DNA from: Globodera rostochiensis
Taxonomy: Eukaryota > Nematoda > Chromadorea > Rhabditida > Heteroderidae
Assembly (NCBI GenBank): GCA_018350325.1
Contig: JAEVLN010000012.1
Span: 496,001-560,000 of the forward strand
DNA: 64,000 nucleotides
Direction: 5' to 3'
Each line of letters starts with the position of its first letter. Positions within the stretch are counted from its first letter, which is position 1. The translations under genes and the position numbers were made by a program. Shown one piece after another: positions 46,801-59,055 of the stretch. Below the pieces are notes generated by a model. That model saw nothing but the letters and a program-made list of their open reading frames with translations, had not been told where the DNA came from and did no database searches.

Positions 46801-48904
46801 GGAATTAATTTAAATTTATTTTACATTTTCCCCCAAATTCGATAAAGCTTTTTGTTTTATAATCGATTTAAAGGAATTAATTTAAATTTATTTTACATTT
46901 TCCCCCAAATTCGATAACGCTTTTTGTTTTATAATCGATTTAAAGGAATTAATTTAAATTTATTTTACATTTTCCCCCCAAATTCGATAAAGCTTTTTGT
47001 TTTATAATCGATTTAAAGGAATTAATTTAAATTTATTTTACATTTTCCCCCAAATTCGATAAAGCTTTTTGTTTTATAATCGATTTAAAGGAATTAATTT
47101 AAATTTATTTTACATTTTCCCCCCAAATTCGATAAAGCTTTTTGTTTTATAATCGATTTAAAGGAATTAATTTAAATTTATTTTACATTTTCCCCCAAAT
47201 TCGATAAAGCTTTTTGTTTTATAATCGATTTAAAGGAATTAATTTAAATTTATTTTACATTTTCCCCCCAAATTCGATAAAGCTTTTTGTTTTATAATCG
47301 ATTTAAAGGAATTAATTTAAATTTATTTTACATTTTCCCCCCAAATTCGATAAAGCTTTTTGTTTTATAATCGATTTAAAGGAATTAATTTAAATTTATT
47401 TTACATTTTCCCCCCAAATTCGATAAAGCTTTTTGTTTTATAATCGATTTAAAGGAATTAATTTAAATTTATTTTACATTTTCCCCCCAAATTCGATAAA
47501 GCTTTTTGTTTTATAATCGATTTAAAGGAATTAATTTAAATTTATTTTACATTTTCCCCCCAAATTCGATAAAGCTTTTTGTTTTATAATCGATTTAAAG
47601 GAATTAATTTAAATTTATTTTACATTTTCCCCCAAATTCGATAAAGCTTTTTGTTTTATAATCGATTTAAAGGAATTAATTTAAATTTATTTTACATTTT
47701 CCCCCCAAATTCGATAACGCTTTTTGTTTTATAATCGATTTAAAGGAATTAATTTAAATTTATTTTACATTTTCCCCCCAAATTCGATAAAGCTTTTTGT
47801 TTTATAATCGATTTAAAGGAATTAATTTAAATTTATTTTACATTTTCCCCCAAATTCGATAAAGCTTTTTGTTTATAATCGATTTAAAGGAATTAATTTA
47901 AATTTATTTTACATTTTCCCCCCAAATTCGATAAAGCTTTTTGTTTTATAATCGATTTAAAGGAATTAATTTAAATTTATTTTACATTTTCCCCCAAATT
48001 CGATAAAGCTTTTTGTTTTATAATCGATTTAAAGGAATTAATTTAAATTTATTTTACATTTTCCCCCCAAATTCGATAAAGCTTTTTGTTTTATAATCGA
48101 TTTAAAGGAATTAATTTAAATTTATTTTACATTTTCCCCCAAATTCGATAAAGCTTTTTGTTTTATAATCGATTTAAAGGAATTAATTTAAATTTATTTT
48201 ACATTTTCCCCCCAAATTCGATAACGCTTTTTGTTTTATAATCGATTTAAAGGAATTAATTTAAATTTATTTTACATTTTCCCCCCAAATTCGATAAAGC
48301 TTTTTGTTTTATAATCGATTTAAAGGAATTAATTTAAATTTATTTTACATTTTCCCCCCAAATTCGGGTGCCGAATCGAAATTCCAAGGCAATTGTTTTC
48401 TGATCAATGGCCGAAGACGGAACGACCGAAGAAATGTGACGAGCCGAAAACGCACTCAAAAAGAGAGAAATCAGCGAAGACTTTCCCTAAAAACATTCAG
48501 TCAATGGAATTCGAATTTATATTGGCCAACAAACGAACGAACGCTATTTGAACTCCCACAGCAAATCAAAGTTTGTTCCGGGCAATTCTCGGCATTTGAC
48601 CCGTCGGGGGACGGCAAAAAATCTAAAAGAAAGTTCCCATGACGTCATACCGAAATGATCAAAGATCGGTCTCCCGATTTTATTTAAAGATGCCAATACA
48701 TTCTGTCTCCAACTTGGTTCTGATCAGTGATCAGCCAGGCCTTCTTCATCTCCCACCTCCGCCCCCCCCCAACTTTTGTCTTCTGTCCGTCATCCAAAAC
48801 TCACTGTTCGACTGCTGCTTCTCGTCAACATTACGACGCTGTTCGAATTGCTGCTGAATCAATGCAAAAATGTCGACGTTTTGCTCTTTGTCCTCTTGGA
48901 TCAT
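43870..48904 (-). CDS. Cytoplasmic dynein-2 light intermediate chain (DYNC2LI1/XBX-1-like)
   Basis: Subunit of the retrograde intraflagellar-transport motor in sensory cilia. Start ATG with first base 48904 (MIQEDKEQNVDIFALIQQQF). The Walker A is intact across an intron: CCGSSNS|GKSSLISLF. It continues IALEFRFGTRIWG, then NVWELAGGGTMAPLVEIPL (cf. the family FWELGGG), AISLLLFLDLTRPELLQSV, ARYDEFQ, QFAHINGAAI, DPQQPLFVVPHGTDSF, and a charged tail LLELFAREKRDRREAEKRAA. The gene order of motifs and the terminal basic helix match DYNC2LI1. A 2.8-kb, 72-bp minisatellite fills the intron between the P-loop exon and the WELAGGG exon, and a (GA)n microsatellite fills a later intron. Confidence 0.88.
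44472..44600. repeat. (GA)n-rich microsatellite in the dynein-2 LIC gene
   Basis: Imperfect GAGAGA tract with GACAGACAG and GAAAGAAAG interruptions, wholly within an intron. Confidence 0.9.
45600..48365. repeat. 72-bp minisatellite, about 39 copies, in a dynein-2 LIC intron
   Basis: Unit (71-73 bp): CCCCAAATTCGATAAAGC, TTTTTGTTTTATAATCGATT, TAAAGGAATTAATTTAAATT, TATTTTACATTTT. Copies differ mainly in the C-run (5 or 6 C) and an AAAGC/AACGC switch; copies with AACGC recur periodically, so multi-unit blocks have been duplicated. Two copies have a 1-bp deletion (TTGTTTATAATC). It separates the P-loop exon (ends about 48366) from the next coding exon (starts near 45562). Confidence 0.97.
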
Positions 48905-50549
48905 TTTGTCTTAGGTCATTTGTCTTGGGTCATTTTGTCTTAGGCACTTTTCAATTTATTTTCTTGCGCATAAAATTCTCAATTTTCTGCCATTTATGCT
49001 TCCAATTGCCATGACAACAACCGCAATAATTGCAACACAACTCACATTCGCTATTCGTTCAAATTTTTTAAATTTTTATGTCAAAAACCTTTCTTATCCA
49101 TTTTTTTGGGTTGGTTGATCATTTTGATTAGCTTTTGTTGATCAGCGAGATCCATCATTTCATTATAAGTGCATAAAACGATTATTACTTGGGAAGAATC
49201 GGGTAAATCGGCGGTATTTCGGGTATTCCCACCCCCGGAGGGATAACCAAAACGTCTGCTGCATGCCCTGCAGCATCGGCTCAGCGCAGACCGGTTCAGC
49301 AGCACAACCAGTCAGTTGCTGCTTCTGTCTGATCCCCGCGGGTTCGTCGTCTGTCTTTTTCCCTCGGGCGAAATCCATAGCCGGAGGCGACGAATGCCAC
49401 CAGCCGACCATTCTCGGCACTTTAACATACGGCGATGGAACAGAAAAACCGGCGCCAAATCATCTTAATCGTTTATGGATTTTATGCAATCTTTAGATTT
49501 TCTTACATTTTTATAACGGAAAAATCGATAAACTCTAAACTACAGTACCCAAAATTGTACAAAAGACCTAAGGCATTTTAAGCAAGCGACAGAACCATTG
49601 GCATTTTTCAAATAATGGACTCATTTATTTGACCTATTGGAAGAGTCGAAATGGATGATTGAATTGAACCAAAAAAAGACAATTTAAATATTTTTATATT
49701 TATATTTAGGGAACGGATTTTCCTTTTTTTGCGAATAAATTGAAGAGAGAGCCAATCGCATTTTCACGAGAATATTTTAGATTTAGAGAGACCTTTTAAT
49801 CCTAATAAAAGTAATTCGAAAAGCCTAAAATAGTCGTAACTTAATTTTGACATTTTTGGAAAAATTCCTTCAGAAAAATGCAATAAAAACGAAAAAATGC
49901 AGCTTAAAATGACTTTTCTTGTTATACCGAAAAAATGTTTAATTAAATATTTTATTAAATGTTTTTTCGATGTGAGAGATTTTTAGATGAAATTGGACTA
50001 TTTTGACAGTATTTAGCCCAGTTGTGGCCATTTTTGCAGTTTTGAAGGTTTTAAAACCAATTTAGGGACTAAAATGAAGTTAATTAGCACCTAAAAATCC
50101 GTTCCCTAAAATATATTTAAAAGAAATTTTCTTTTTTTCATTTTTTTGGTCATCGCCGGCAGTAATAAAAATGCCTTTGGACTAAAAATGCACTAATATT
50201 GTTAAAAATGTCGTGGCAAATTCAAAATTTGTGTTACGCAATTTTATTTTCCGCTGTGTTGCACAAGTGAAATTGGTGGCATCATTGGAGGACAATGACT
50301 GAAGAAGAAAGGGAAAGGTTGCCTAATTGTGGGAGGGACAACAAAAGGACGAGAAAGACCGGCAATGGCATTAGAAGAAGAGATGAAACGATGGAAAATC
50401 GGGCACGGGCAACTCGGAGGGGCTCAGAGGGTCGAAATTCCAAAATCGGAGGGTCTTTTTTGTCTCTTCGACTCTCCCACAGCCGCCGCCGCCCAAATCG
50501 ATCCGCCGGATGTTGTTGGGGTCTATCTGCATATCGGGGTGTCGCTGTC
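48905..50549. other. Intergenic region with GC-rich island (about 49160-49460) and a MITE
   Basis: The island has open frames on both strands (minus: MPRMVGWWHSSPPAMDFARG), with coding-like GC content but no recognisable domain or splice context, so it is left unassigned. The remainder is AT-rich apart from the element at 49707-50107. Confidence 0.35.
49707..50107. mobile_element. Putative 401-bp MITE
   Basis: Inverted ends TAGGGAACGGATTTT and AAAATCCGTTCCCTA are perfect over 15 bp. The flanks are AT-only, so the target duplication cannot be fixed. AT-rich interior without coding capacity. Confidence 0.55.
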
Positions 50550-51553
50550 TTAACGCCGGGTGCCGTCCTCGAAGAACACTCCGCCGTCGATGGCACAATA
50601 TTTGGGACAGATGCCCTTCTCTCCGGAGGTGCCAGGGGGTCCGGGAGGTCCCGCCGGACCGGCCTGCCCGTCCGCGCCAGGCGCTCCGTCCGGTCCACTG
50701 GGTCCTTTCGGTCCAGGAGGTCCGGGTGGGCCGTCCGAGCCGGGTGGGCCAGGAGGGCCGGGCGGGCCAGGAGGACCTGAAAATACATTCCATTGAAATT
50801 CGATCGCCACAAAGTAAACACGCTCACCTTGGTCTCCAGTCTCTCCAGGCTCTCCAGGAACGGGGGCTTCTGGCGTAGCTGGCACTCCAGGCTCTCCTGG
50901 GGGTCCTTGCGGTCCGGCTTCTCCGGGAGGCCCGGGAGGACCGCGCGGTCCAGGTTCGCCGTTGGGCGCGTCTGAGCCGGGTCGTCCCGGAGTTCCAGCC
51001 TCTCCTGGCTCTCCTGGTGATCCGGGTGGTCCTGGAGGGCCGGGCGGTCCCTGCGGGCATGGCTTGCAAGGAGGCGGCGTTGTGGGTTCGCAAGGCGCGT
51101 TTGGCGGTTTGCCAGGTGTTCCAGGGTTTCCTGGTGCTCCAGGCTTTCCAGGCTTGCCGGGCCTTCCCGGGGGTCCTTGCGGACCGGGCTGGCCGGGCAG
51201 ACAGCAGTCGCCGCACGCCGGCGCCGGGTTCACGACGGGTCCGTAGCCGCCGCCAGTTTGACGAGCAGTACGGTTGGACCTCATGTCCATGTCGGGGGTC
51301 GACTTCATGTGGTTCACCTCCACGTAAATGTCTTTGGCAGAACCCTAAGGCGCAACAACTCATTCAAACAGTTTTATTTCCTTCCAACCTTGCAGAAGCC
51401 GAGCTCGTGCTGCATCTGACGCCGAACATGCGCAACGTAGTTGTACACCATGGGCAGGGTGATCACCACCGAAAGGACGGCCACGATGGAGAATGTGACG
51501 GCCGAGTAGGCAACAAATTTGTACGCCCGAATGCGACTGTCCGACTCGATCAT
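50550..51553 (-). CDS. Cuticle collagen, copy A, 302 aa
   Basis: Secreted structural protein of the nematode cuticle. Exons 51389-51553, 50828-51344, 50550-50776. Starts [20 protein letters not shown], with the cuticle-collagen N-terminal domain and hydrophobic segment [20 protein letters not shown]; then a subtilisin-like processing region ([11 protein letters not shown]), Cys pair ACGDCC, interrupted Gly-X-Y tracts with many GPP triplets, Cys cluster PCKPCPQG, and the C-terminal [27 protein letters not shown] lies 17 nt before the ATG and is a likely trans-splice acceptor. Same exon lengths (165, 517 and 227 nt) as copy B, on the opposite strand. Confidence 0.95.
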
Positions 51554-53751
51554 CTTCTTCTGCTGGTCGCTAAACCGAAAAATATTTACTTTTGTTGGGA
51601 ATTGAGCAATTTTTGGTGTAAATGTACATTTTGTTGGTGGACTTCTCAAAATGTTTTTTATGGTTTAATGAATGCCAAGCGTTTGATTGTATTAATGTCT
51701 GTTGGGAGAGGGGGGCGGAAGGAGAGAAAGATCTGATCGGATGAATTCTTCCGGTGAAAGCCGAGCGATTTCTGCTTGAATGAATAACGAAAACGAGAAG
51801 CAGCGGCTAATAACCGGGGTTAAAAGGAGCAGTCGGGGGAGGGGGGGGGGGTAAATTTGGGGGGGGGGGGGGGGGGTCTCGTCGTGACGGATCCATCCCG
51901 GTTTTTTGTCTGGGGGAAAGCGATGCGAAAGTGATGAAGCCAAATGCCATTCTTCGCCTGCCGTTGCCGCTGATCGGATGTTGTCACCTCAAATCGGCGG
52001 GGTTGGGGGGTCTGATTGATGTGCTGCTTGCTGCTGACCTTGCAGCAGCCGAAGCAACCCAAACAATGAATGAATCCCTAAAGTTTTCGCCAATTCAAGA
52101 AACGGCTTTGATACGAGAGCATCCAAAGTTCCCTCCCCTCCCCGGTTTGTTTGCCGCTGCTTAGCCGGAAGTTTAGTGAGGGGCCGGGTGTTAGCAAAGT
52201 TGGCATTTTTGGGGTGGGACATAAAATGCCGTCCGACTACGAACCGTTCCCTAATGAGTCCTAAAGATCGATGGACGGACTGTTCGAATTGTTCCCTGCC
52301 CCTGTAAGAAAAGAATCTTTGGGCTTTAGAAAGGAGGAGAATTGGGGGGGGGGGGGGGGGGCTCTGTAAGCAATAAACCTAAACGTTGTGATTAAATGAA
52401 TGTGCTGTTTGGTTAAGAAAATCGCCTTGGTTAAGTACCCGGGCAGCAAGCAGCATCCTCGCCGGGGTGCAGCAGCAAAAACAGCACAACCAACCACAGA
52501 ATGGGAGAGGGGGGAGAGGGGGGGGGGATACAGTTTGGTTTAGGGCACGGGGGGCGGGCGAGGGGGGGAGGGGAAACGATGCTTGCACCGAAGCAGTAGA
52601 AGAAGCTGCTGACAGAGCGATTAATCGACGATGACGGATTCAACAAGCTGGAGTTTGGGGGAGTTTGGGGGAGTTTGGAGGAGTTTGGGGGGGGGGTTGA
52701 ACCGGATCACCCAAAGCCCAGCTTCCCCTCTCGATTGTTGGAAGAAGTGTTGAATATGGTCATCTTCTCCTCATCATCACCAACACAACAAACGGCTTTC
52801 TCTTGCTTTATCCCCCCCCCCCTTTATTCTTCCATCGCCTAATCGCAGCGATTTCCTCCAGAAATTTGCAGCCCGTCGGCTGTCAATTGCGGCTGCTGCA
52901 ATTGTTTTAGCCGTCCATCAATCAAAAAGATCCACGCACACAAACACCGGTCAAGCGCCATCACTCGCGCAGAAGCTTATCCGACGCCGATCCACAACGT
53001 TGGAAAATAGTTGTTGAAAGAGTTGGTGAAGAAGTCGAAGGCGTTCCCCAAAATTCATCCCATTTGCTAATTGCGGCGGTTTAGTGATCAAAGCGTTGCA
53101 CCACGGCAAAAACTGGCTCCTTCGCTTCACTTGCGCCTATCCCCATTGATCACTTGCGGGGCCTGATCAGCGCGGAAGAAAACTTTTCTGATCGGTGGGC
53201 TGACGATGAAGCAAAGTGATTTGAAAGACTCTCCCACCGCAGCAGAATTCTCTCTGCAGTCCGTGGAATTTCGGGGACATGAAGTTGATCTCAGAACACC
53301 ATTATCCCATCATCAGCAACACATAACTGGATGTTGTGCAGAATTGGGGGGGGGGGGGGGGTAAATCGACAAAAAACCCCCCAAAGTCCGTCCGTCCCCA
53401 TCTCTCTCTCTGATCGCCCCGAATTAGGCCTAACCAGCAGGCGGAACTGGAATTATCGGAGCGTCAACAAAACCACACAGCCCGGGCATAATGCTAATTT
53501 GCATCGGAGCTGTCAACAAATTAACGTCCAGCGATTGTGGCCAATTTAAGGAATGTTAGGGAAATGTTTGGGTGGGAGAAAATCCAAAAGTTGCAAACCA
53601 ACAAAGTGAAAGGACGCCAAAACTTCCAATTTTCGCGCAGAAGGCATTGGCACTTTCTGTGCCAAATAAGTGAAAACTTCGAAAGATATGAAAAAAAAAG
53701 TGCAGAAACTAATTTGTAAGAAAGAAATGAATTTGATCAGAATGCCGTACC
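51554..53751. other. Spacer between divergent collagens, left part, rich in poly(G)
   Basis: No gene recognised. G runs of 10-17+ at 51840-51877, 52346-52361, 52518-52527, 52689-52696 and 53346-53361, C run at 52810-52821, and a small GGAGTTTGGG tandem at 52650-52700. Upstream regulatory sequence of copy A is expected here. Confidence 0.5.
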
Positions 53752-56700
53752 AGTCCATCTCCAACTTCATCCCCACGTCCCCCTCTTGCCCATCTCCAAC
53801 TTCATCCCCACGTCCCCTCGTGTCCATCTCCAACTTCATCCCCACGTCCCCTCGTGTCCATCTCCAACTTCATCCCCACGTCCCCTCGTGTCCATCTCCA
53901 ACTTCATCCCCACGTCCCCTCGTGTCCATCTCCAACTTCATCCCCACGTCCCCCTCTTGCCCATCTCCAACTTCATCCCCACGTCCCCCTCCCTTTTGCC
54001 CATCTCCAACTTCATCCCCACGTCCCCCTCCCTTTTGCCCATCTCCAACTTCATCCCCACGTCCCCCTCCCTTTTGCCCATCTCCAAGTTTATCCCCACG
54101 TCCCCTCGTGTCCATCTTCAACTTCATCCCCACGTCCCCCTCCCTTTTGCCCATCTCCAAGTTTATCCCCACGTCCCCTCGTGTCCATCTTCAACTTCAT
54201 CCCCACGTCCCCAAGTGTCCATCTCCAACTTCATCCCCACGTCCCCTCGTGTCCATCTCCAACTTCATCCCCACGTCCCCTCGTGTCCATCTTCAACTTC
54301 ATCCCCACGTACCCCTCTTGCCCATCTCCAACTTCATCCCCACGTCCCCTCGTGTCCATCTTCAACTTCACCCCCACGTCCCCAAGTGTCCATCTCCAAC
54401 TTCATCCCCACGTCCCCTCGTGTCCATCTTCAACTTCATCCCCACGTCCCCAAGTGTCCATCTCCAAGTTCATCCCCACGTCCCCTCGTGCCATCCCCAC
54501 GTCCCCTCGTGTCCATCTTCAACTTCATCCCCACGTCCCCTCGTGTCCATCTCCAACTTCATCCCCACGTCCCCTCGTGTCCATCTCCAACTTCATCCCC
54601 ACGTCCCCTCGTGTCCATCTTCAACTTCATCCCCACGTCCCCAAGTGTCCATCTCCAAGTTCATCCCCACGTCCCCTCGTGCCATCCCCACGTCCCCTCG
54701 TGTCCATCTTCAACTTCATCCCCACGTACCCCTCTTGCCCATCTCCAACTTCATCCCCACGTCCCCTCGTGTCCATCTTCAACTTCATCCCCACGTCCCC
54801 AAGTGTCCATCTCCAAGTTCATCCCCACGTCCCCTCGTGCCATCCCCACGTCCCCTCGTGTCCATCTTCAACTTCATCCCCACGTCCCCTCGTGTCCATC
54901 TCCAACTTCATCCCCACGTCCCCTCGTGTCCATCTCCAACTTCATCCCCACGTCCCCTCGTGTCCATCTTCAACTTCATCCCCACGTACCCCTCTTGCCC
55001 ATCTCCAACTTCATCCCCACGTCCCCTCGTGTCCATCTTCAACTTCACCCCCACGTCCCCAAGTGTCCATCTCCAACTTCATCCCCACGTCCCCTCGTGT
55101 CCATCTTCAACTTCATCCCCACGTCCCCAAGTGTCCATCTCCAAGTTCATCCCCACGTCCCCTCGTGCCATCCCCACGTCCCCTCGTGTCCATCTTCAAC
55201 TTCATCCCCACGTCCCCTCGTGTCCATCTCCAACTTCATCCCCACGTCCCCTCGTGTCCATCTTCAACTTCATCCCCACGTCCCCTTCCCTCTTGCCCAT
55301 CTCCAACTTCATCCCCACTTCCCCCTCCCTCTTGCCCATCTCCAACTTCATCCCCACTTCCCCCTCCCTCTTGCCCATCTCCAACTTCATCCCCACGTCC
55401 CCTCGTGTCCATCTCCAACTTCATCCCCACGTCCCCTCGTGTCCATCTCCAACTTCATCCCCACGTCCCCTCGTGTCCATCTCCAACTTCATCCCCACGT
55501 CCCCCTCTTGCCCATCTCCAACTTCATCCCCACGTCCCCCTCCCTTTTGCCCATCTCCAACTTCATCCCCACGTCCCCCTCCCTTTTGCCCATCTCCAAC
55601 TTCATCCCCACGTCCCCCTCCCTTTTGCCCATCTCCAAGTTTATCCCCACGTCCCCTCGTGTCCATCTTCAACTTCATCCCCACGTCCCCCTCCCTTTTG
55701 CCCATCTCCAAGTTTATCCCCACGTCCCCTCGTGTCCATCTTCAACTTCATCCCCACGTCCCCAAGTGTCCATCTCCAACTTCATCCCCACGTCCCCTCG
55801 TGTCCATCTCCAACTTCATCCCCACGTCCCCTCGTGTCCATCTTCAACTTCATCCCCACGTCCCCAAGTGTCCATCTCCAAGTTCATCCCCACGTCCCCT
55901 CGTGCCATCCCCACGTCCCCTCGTGTCCATCTTCAACTTCATCCCCACGTCCCCTCGTGTCCATCTCCAACTTCATCCCCACGTCCCCTCGTGTCCATCT
56001 CCAACTTCATCCCCACGTCCCCTCGTGTCCATCTTCAACTTCATCCCCACGTCCCCAAGTGTCCATCTCCAAGTTCATCCCCACGTCCCCTCGTGCCATC
56101 CCCACGTCCCCTCGTGTCCATCTTCAACTTCATCCCCACGTACCCCTCTTGCCCATCTCCAACTTCATCCCCACGTCCCCTCGTGTCCATCTTCAACTTC
56201 ATCCCCACGTCCCCAAGTGTCCATCTCCAAGTTCATCCCCACGTCCCCTCGTGCCATCCCCACGTCCCCTCGTGTCCATCTTCAACTTCATCCCCACGTC
56301 CCCTCGTGTCCATCTCCAACTTCATCCCCACGTCCCCTCGTGTCCATCTCCAACTTCATCCCCACGTCCCCTCGTGTCCATCTTCAACTTCATCCCCACG
56401 TACCCCTCTTGCCCATCTCCAACTTCATCCCCACGTCCCCTCGTGTCCATCTTCAACTTCACCCCCACGTCCCCAAGTGTCCATCTCCAACTTCATCCCC
56501 ACGTCCCCTCGTGTCCATCTTCAACTTCATCCCCACGTCCCCAAGTGTCCATCTCCAAGTTCATCCCCACGTCCCCTCGTGCCATCCCCACGTCCCCTCG
56601 TGTCCATCTTCAACTTCATCCCCACGTCCCCTCGTGTCCATCTCCAACTTCATCCCCACGTCCCCTCGTGTCCATCTTCAACTTCATCCCCACGTCCCCT

Positions 56701-56918
56701 TCCCTCTTGCCCATCTCCAACTTCATCCCCACTTCCCCCTCCCTCTTGCCCATCTCCAACTTCATCCCCACTTCCCCCTCCCTCTTGCCCATCTCCAACT
56801 TCATCCCCACGTCCCCCTCCCTTTTGCCCATCTCCAAGTTTATCCCCACGTCCCCTCGTGTCCATCTCCAACTTCATCCCACGTCCCCCTCCCTCTTGCC
56901 CATCTCCAACTTCATCTC
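53752..56918. repeat. 34-bp minisatellite with higher-order structure, 3.2 kb, about 90 copies
   Basis: Basic unit CCATCTCCAACTTCATCC plus CCACGTCCCCTCGTGT (34 bp) with variant classes (TTCAAC; AAGTGT; CTCCCTTTTGC, 38-39 bp; short GTGCCATCCCCACG). Large blocks recur: 53870-54172 reappears unchanged in translation at 55421-55723, an offset of 1,551 bp. Because 34 is not a multiple of three, every + frame cycles through the same Pro/Ser/His-rich peptides, producing three spurious frames of 1,083-1,110 aa. Confidence 0.95.
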
Positions 56919-57611
56919 CAACCCCTGCAGCTTTCCCTCCCCCACTGAACAATCTTATCAGAATCTGCCGAATCCTCCCAACTTGCCGCTACCATTGTCT
57001 ACTTCATATTTCTTCACCCGTCGTCATCTTCCAGTTTTACGCAGCCATCCATCTTTTTGGGAATTTGAATTTTACACAATGCCACCCCGGGGCCCGCCGG
57101 TTTGAGAAGCAATTATAATCGAGTGGTTGGGAGGTTAAACCCTCCGCCCGTTGCCCCCGAGGGCAGGAGAAAGTGACGAGTTGGGGCGAGAGATCTGATC
57201 AGAGGGATTTGATCAATTCTGTCGCAAATTCTCGGACAGATATTCCGCTCCCCCCCCCCCTCCCCCCGATGAATTCGATGGATCGGAGAGTTTGGGTTAA
57301 TTAGAGGAGGGCTTGCGCAGGAATTTTGTGCTGCACTCTCTCCAACGGCGCGCGCATAAAATCACTTTTCGATTTTGGGAAACGGCTTGCATTGGTCAAC
57401 AAAATCCTTTCATTTTCATTCATTTCATTTTTACTTTCTAATTATTGTGATTTTTGGAAAATTCTGTTGAGAATAGCTAATTATGCCCCCCCCCACAAAA
57501 AGTGTTATCCGATTAAAGCAATTTGTCTTTATTCTAACAATTTAGTCTAGCACTAATAACATTTAACACAAATAAATCTCCGGTCAATTAACAATATTTT
57601 GCGGTAAAAAG
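56919..57611. other. Upstream region of collagen copy B
   Basis: C runs at 57249-57270, AT-rich toward the gene. GGTAAAAAG directly precedes the ATG. No gene seen. Confidence 0.45.
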
Positions 57612-58657
57612 ATGATCGAGTCGGACAGTCGCATTCGGGCGTACAAATTTGTTGCCTACTCGGCCGTCACATTCTCCATCGTGGCCGTCCTTTCGGTGGT
57701 GATCACCCTGCCCATGGTGTACAACTACGTTGCGCATGTTCGGCGTCAGATGCAGCACGAGCTCGGCTTCTGCAAGGTTGGAAGGAAATAAAACTTTTTA
57801 AATGAATTGTTGCGCCTTAGGGTTCTGCCAAAGACATTTACGTGGAGGTGAACCACATGAAGTCGACCCCCGACATGGACATGAGGTCCAACCGTACTGC
57901 TCGTCAAACTGGCGGCGGCTACGGACCCGTCGTGAACCCGGCGCCGGCGTGCGGCGACTGCTGTCTGCCTGGCCAGCCCGGTCCGCAAGGACCCCCGGGA
58001 AGGCCCGGCAAGCCTGGAAAGCCTGGAGCACCAGGAAACCCTGGAACACCTGGCAAGCCGCCAACTGCGCCTTGTGAGCCCACCACGCCGCCTCCTTGCA
58101 AGCCATGCTCGCAGGGACCGCCCGGCCCCCCAGGACCACCCGGATCACCTGGCGATCCCGGCGAGGCCGGCACGCCCGGACGATCAGGAACAGATGCGTC
58201 TCCCGGGTCTCCAGGACCTCGAGGACCGCCAGGACCTTCGGGAGAATCTGGACCTCAAGGACCACCGGGAGAACCAGGCGTGCCAGCACAAAATGAACCG
58301 CTTGTACCGGGAGAACCCGGAGAGCAGGGCGACGCAGGTAACAACATTCGGACAATGGAGAACATAGGGAAGTCGAATAAAGACAGAAAAGCCCAAAAAG
58401 TCTTTATGCCCAAAACCTTTTGCCTTTAAGGACCCCCCGGACCTCCCGGGCCGCCTGGAGCCCCGGGGGCCGACGGACCACCTGGACCCCCAGGCCCGAA
58501 GGGAGAACCAGGACCGGATGGACTGCCAGGCCAAGACGGTCAAACTGGGCCTCTAGGACCGCCCGGTCCGAGCGGAACGCCGGGAGAGAAGGGAATCTGT
58601 CCAAAATATTGTGCCATCGACGGCGGAGTGTTCTTCGAGGACGGCACTCGACGATGA
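57612..58657 (+). CDS. Cuticle collagen, copy B, 302 aa
   Basis: Exons 57612-57776, 57821-58337, 58431-58657, each the same length as in copy A. Residues 1-117 (through the first Gly-X-Y tract and Cys pair) are identical to copy A; the two diverge mainly within later Gly-X-Y tracts (for example PCKPCSQG for PCKPCPQG, and [14 protein letters not shown] for [14 protein letters not shown]), and the last 20 residues are identical again. Intron 1 is also nearly identical, while intron 2 is not. The stop is TGA here and TAA in copy A. An inverted duplication is clear; gene conversion of the 5' part is inferred. Confidence 0.95.
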
Positions 58658-59055
58658 GAACAACGGCACATTCGTCTGTTTCATATTCGCTTTTGTACTC
58701 CCCTCCCCCGTAAAATAATATTTTGTTCATTCCATCGCTTAACATTCATTCCTTCTTTCGATCGTTTAATGCATTTATTAATTCAGTTAGTTCAGATTAG
58801 CAAATGCCTTTTGATAAATAAAAATTTAATAAATTAGTTTGTAAAATGTAAATGTGAACAATGTTTGTCGATTATGTTGATCATTGATCAGATCATTGTT
58901 GAGGGAACTTGGGAAAGCATTCGATTCAGCTTCCTACTCCCCCCCGCCAGCGCCCTCTCCTCCGACGCCCTTTTCGCTTCGGAAGCCGCCGCATTTGCAG
59001 CGACATTAAACAAATCCTTTAAAAGGCGGCATGGCCTTTGTTTATTTAAATTAGC
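58658..59055. other. Convergent intergenic region
   Basis: 3' flanks of collagen B (+) and the hairpin membrane protein (-). ATAAATAAAAATTTAATAAA around 58815 could supply polyadenylation signals. No gene seen. Confidence 0.5.

Noticed and set aside
45600..48365. Possible CRISPR-like array
   Set aside because: Repeats are contiguous with no unique spacers, and the genome is eukaryotic.
53670..57118. Three overlapping + strand open frames of 1,083-1,110 aa
   Set aside because: They are the three frames of a 34-bp tandem array; all cycle through the same peptides, which is what a period not divisible by three produces.
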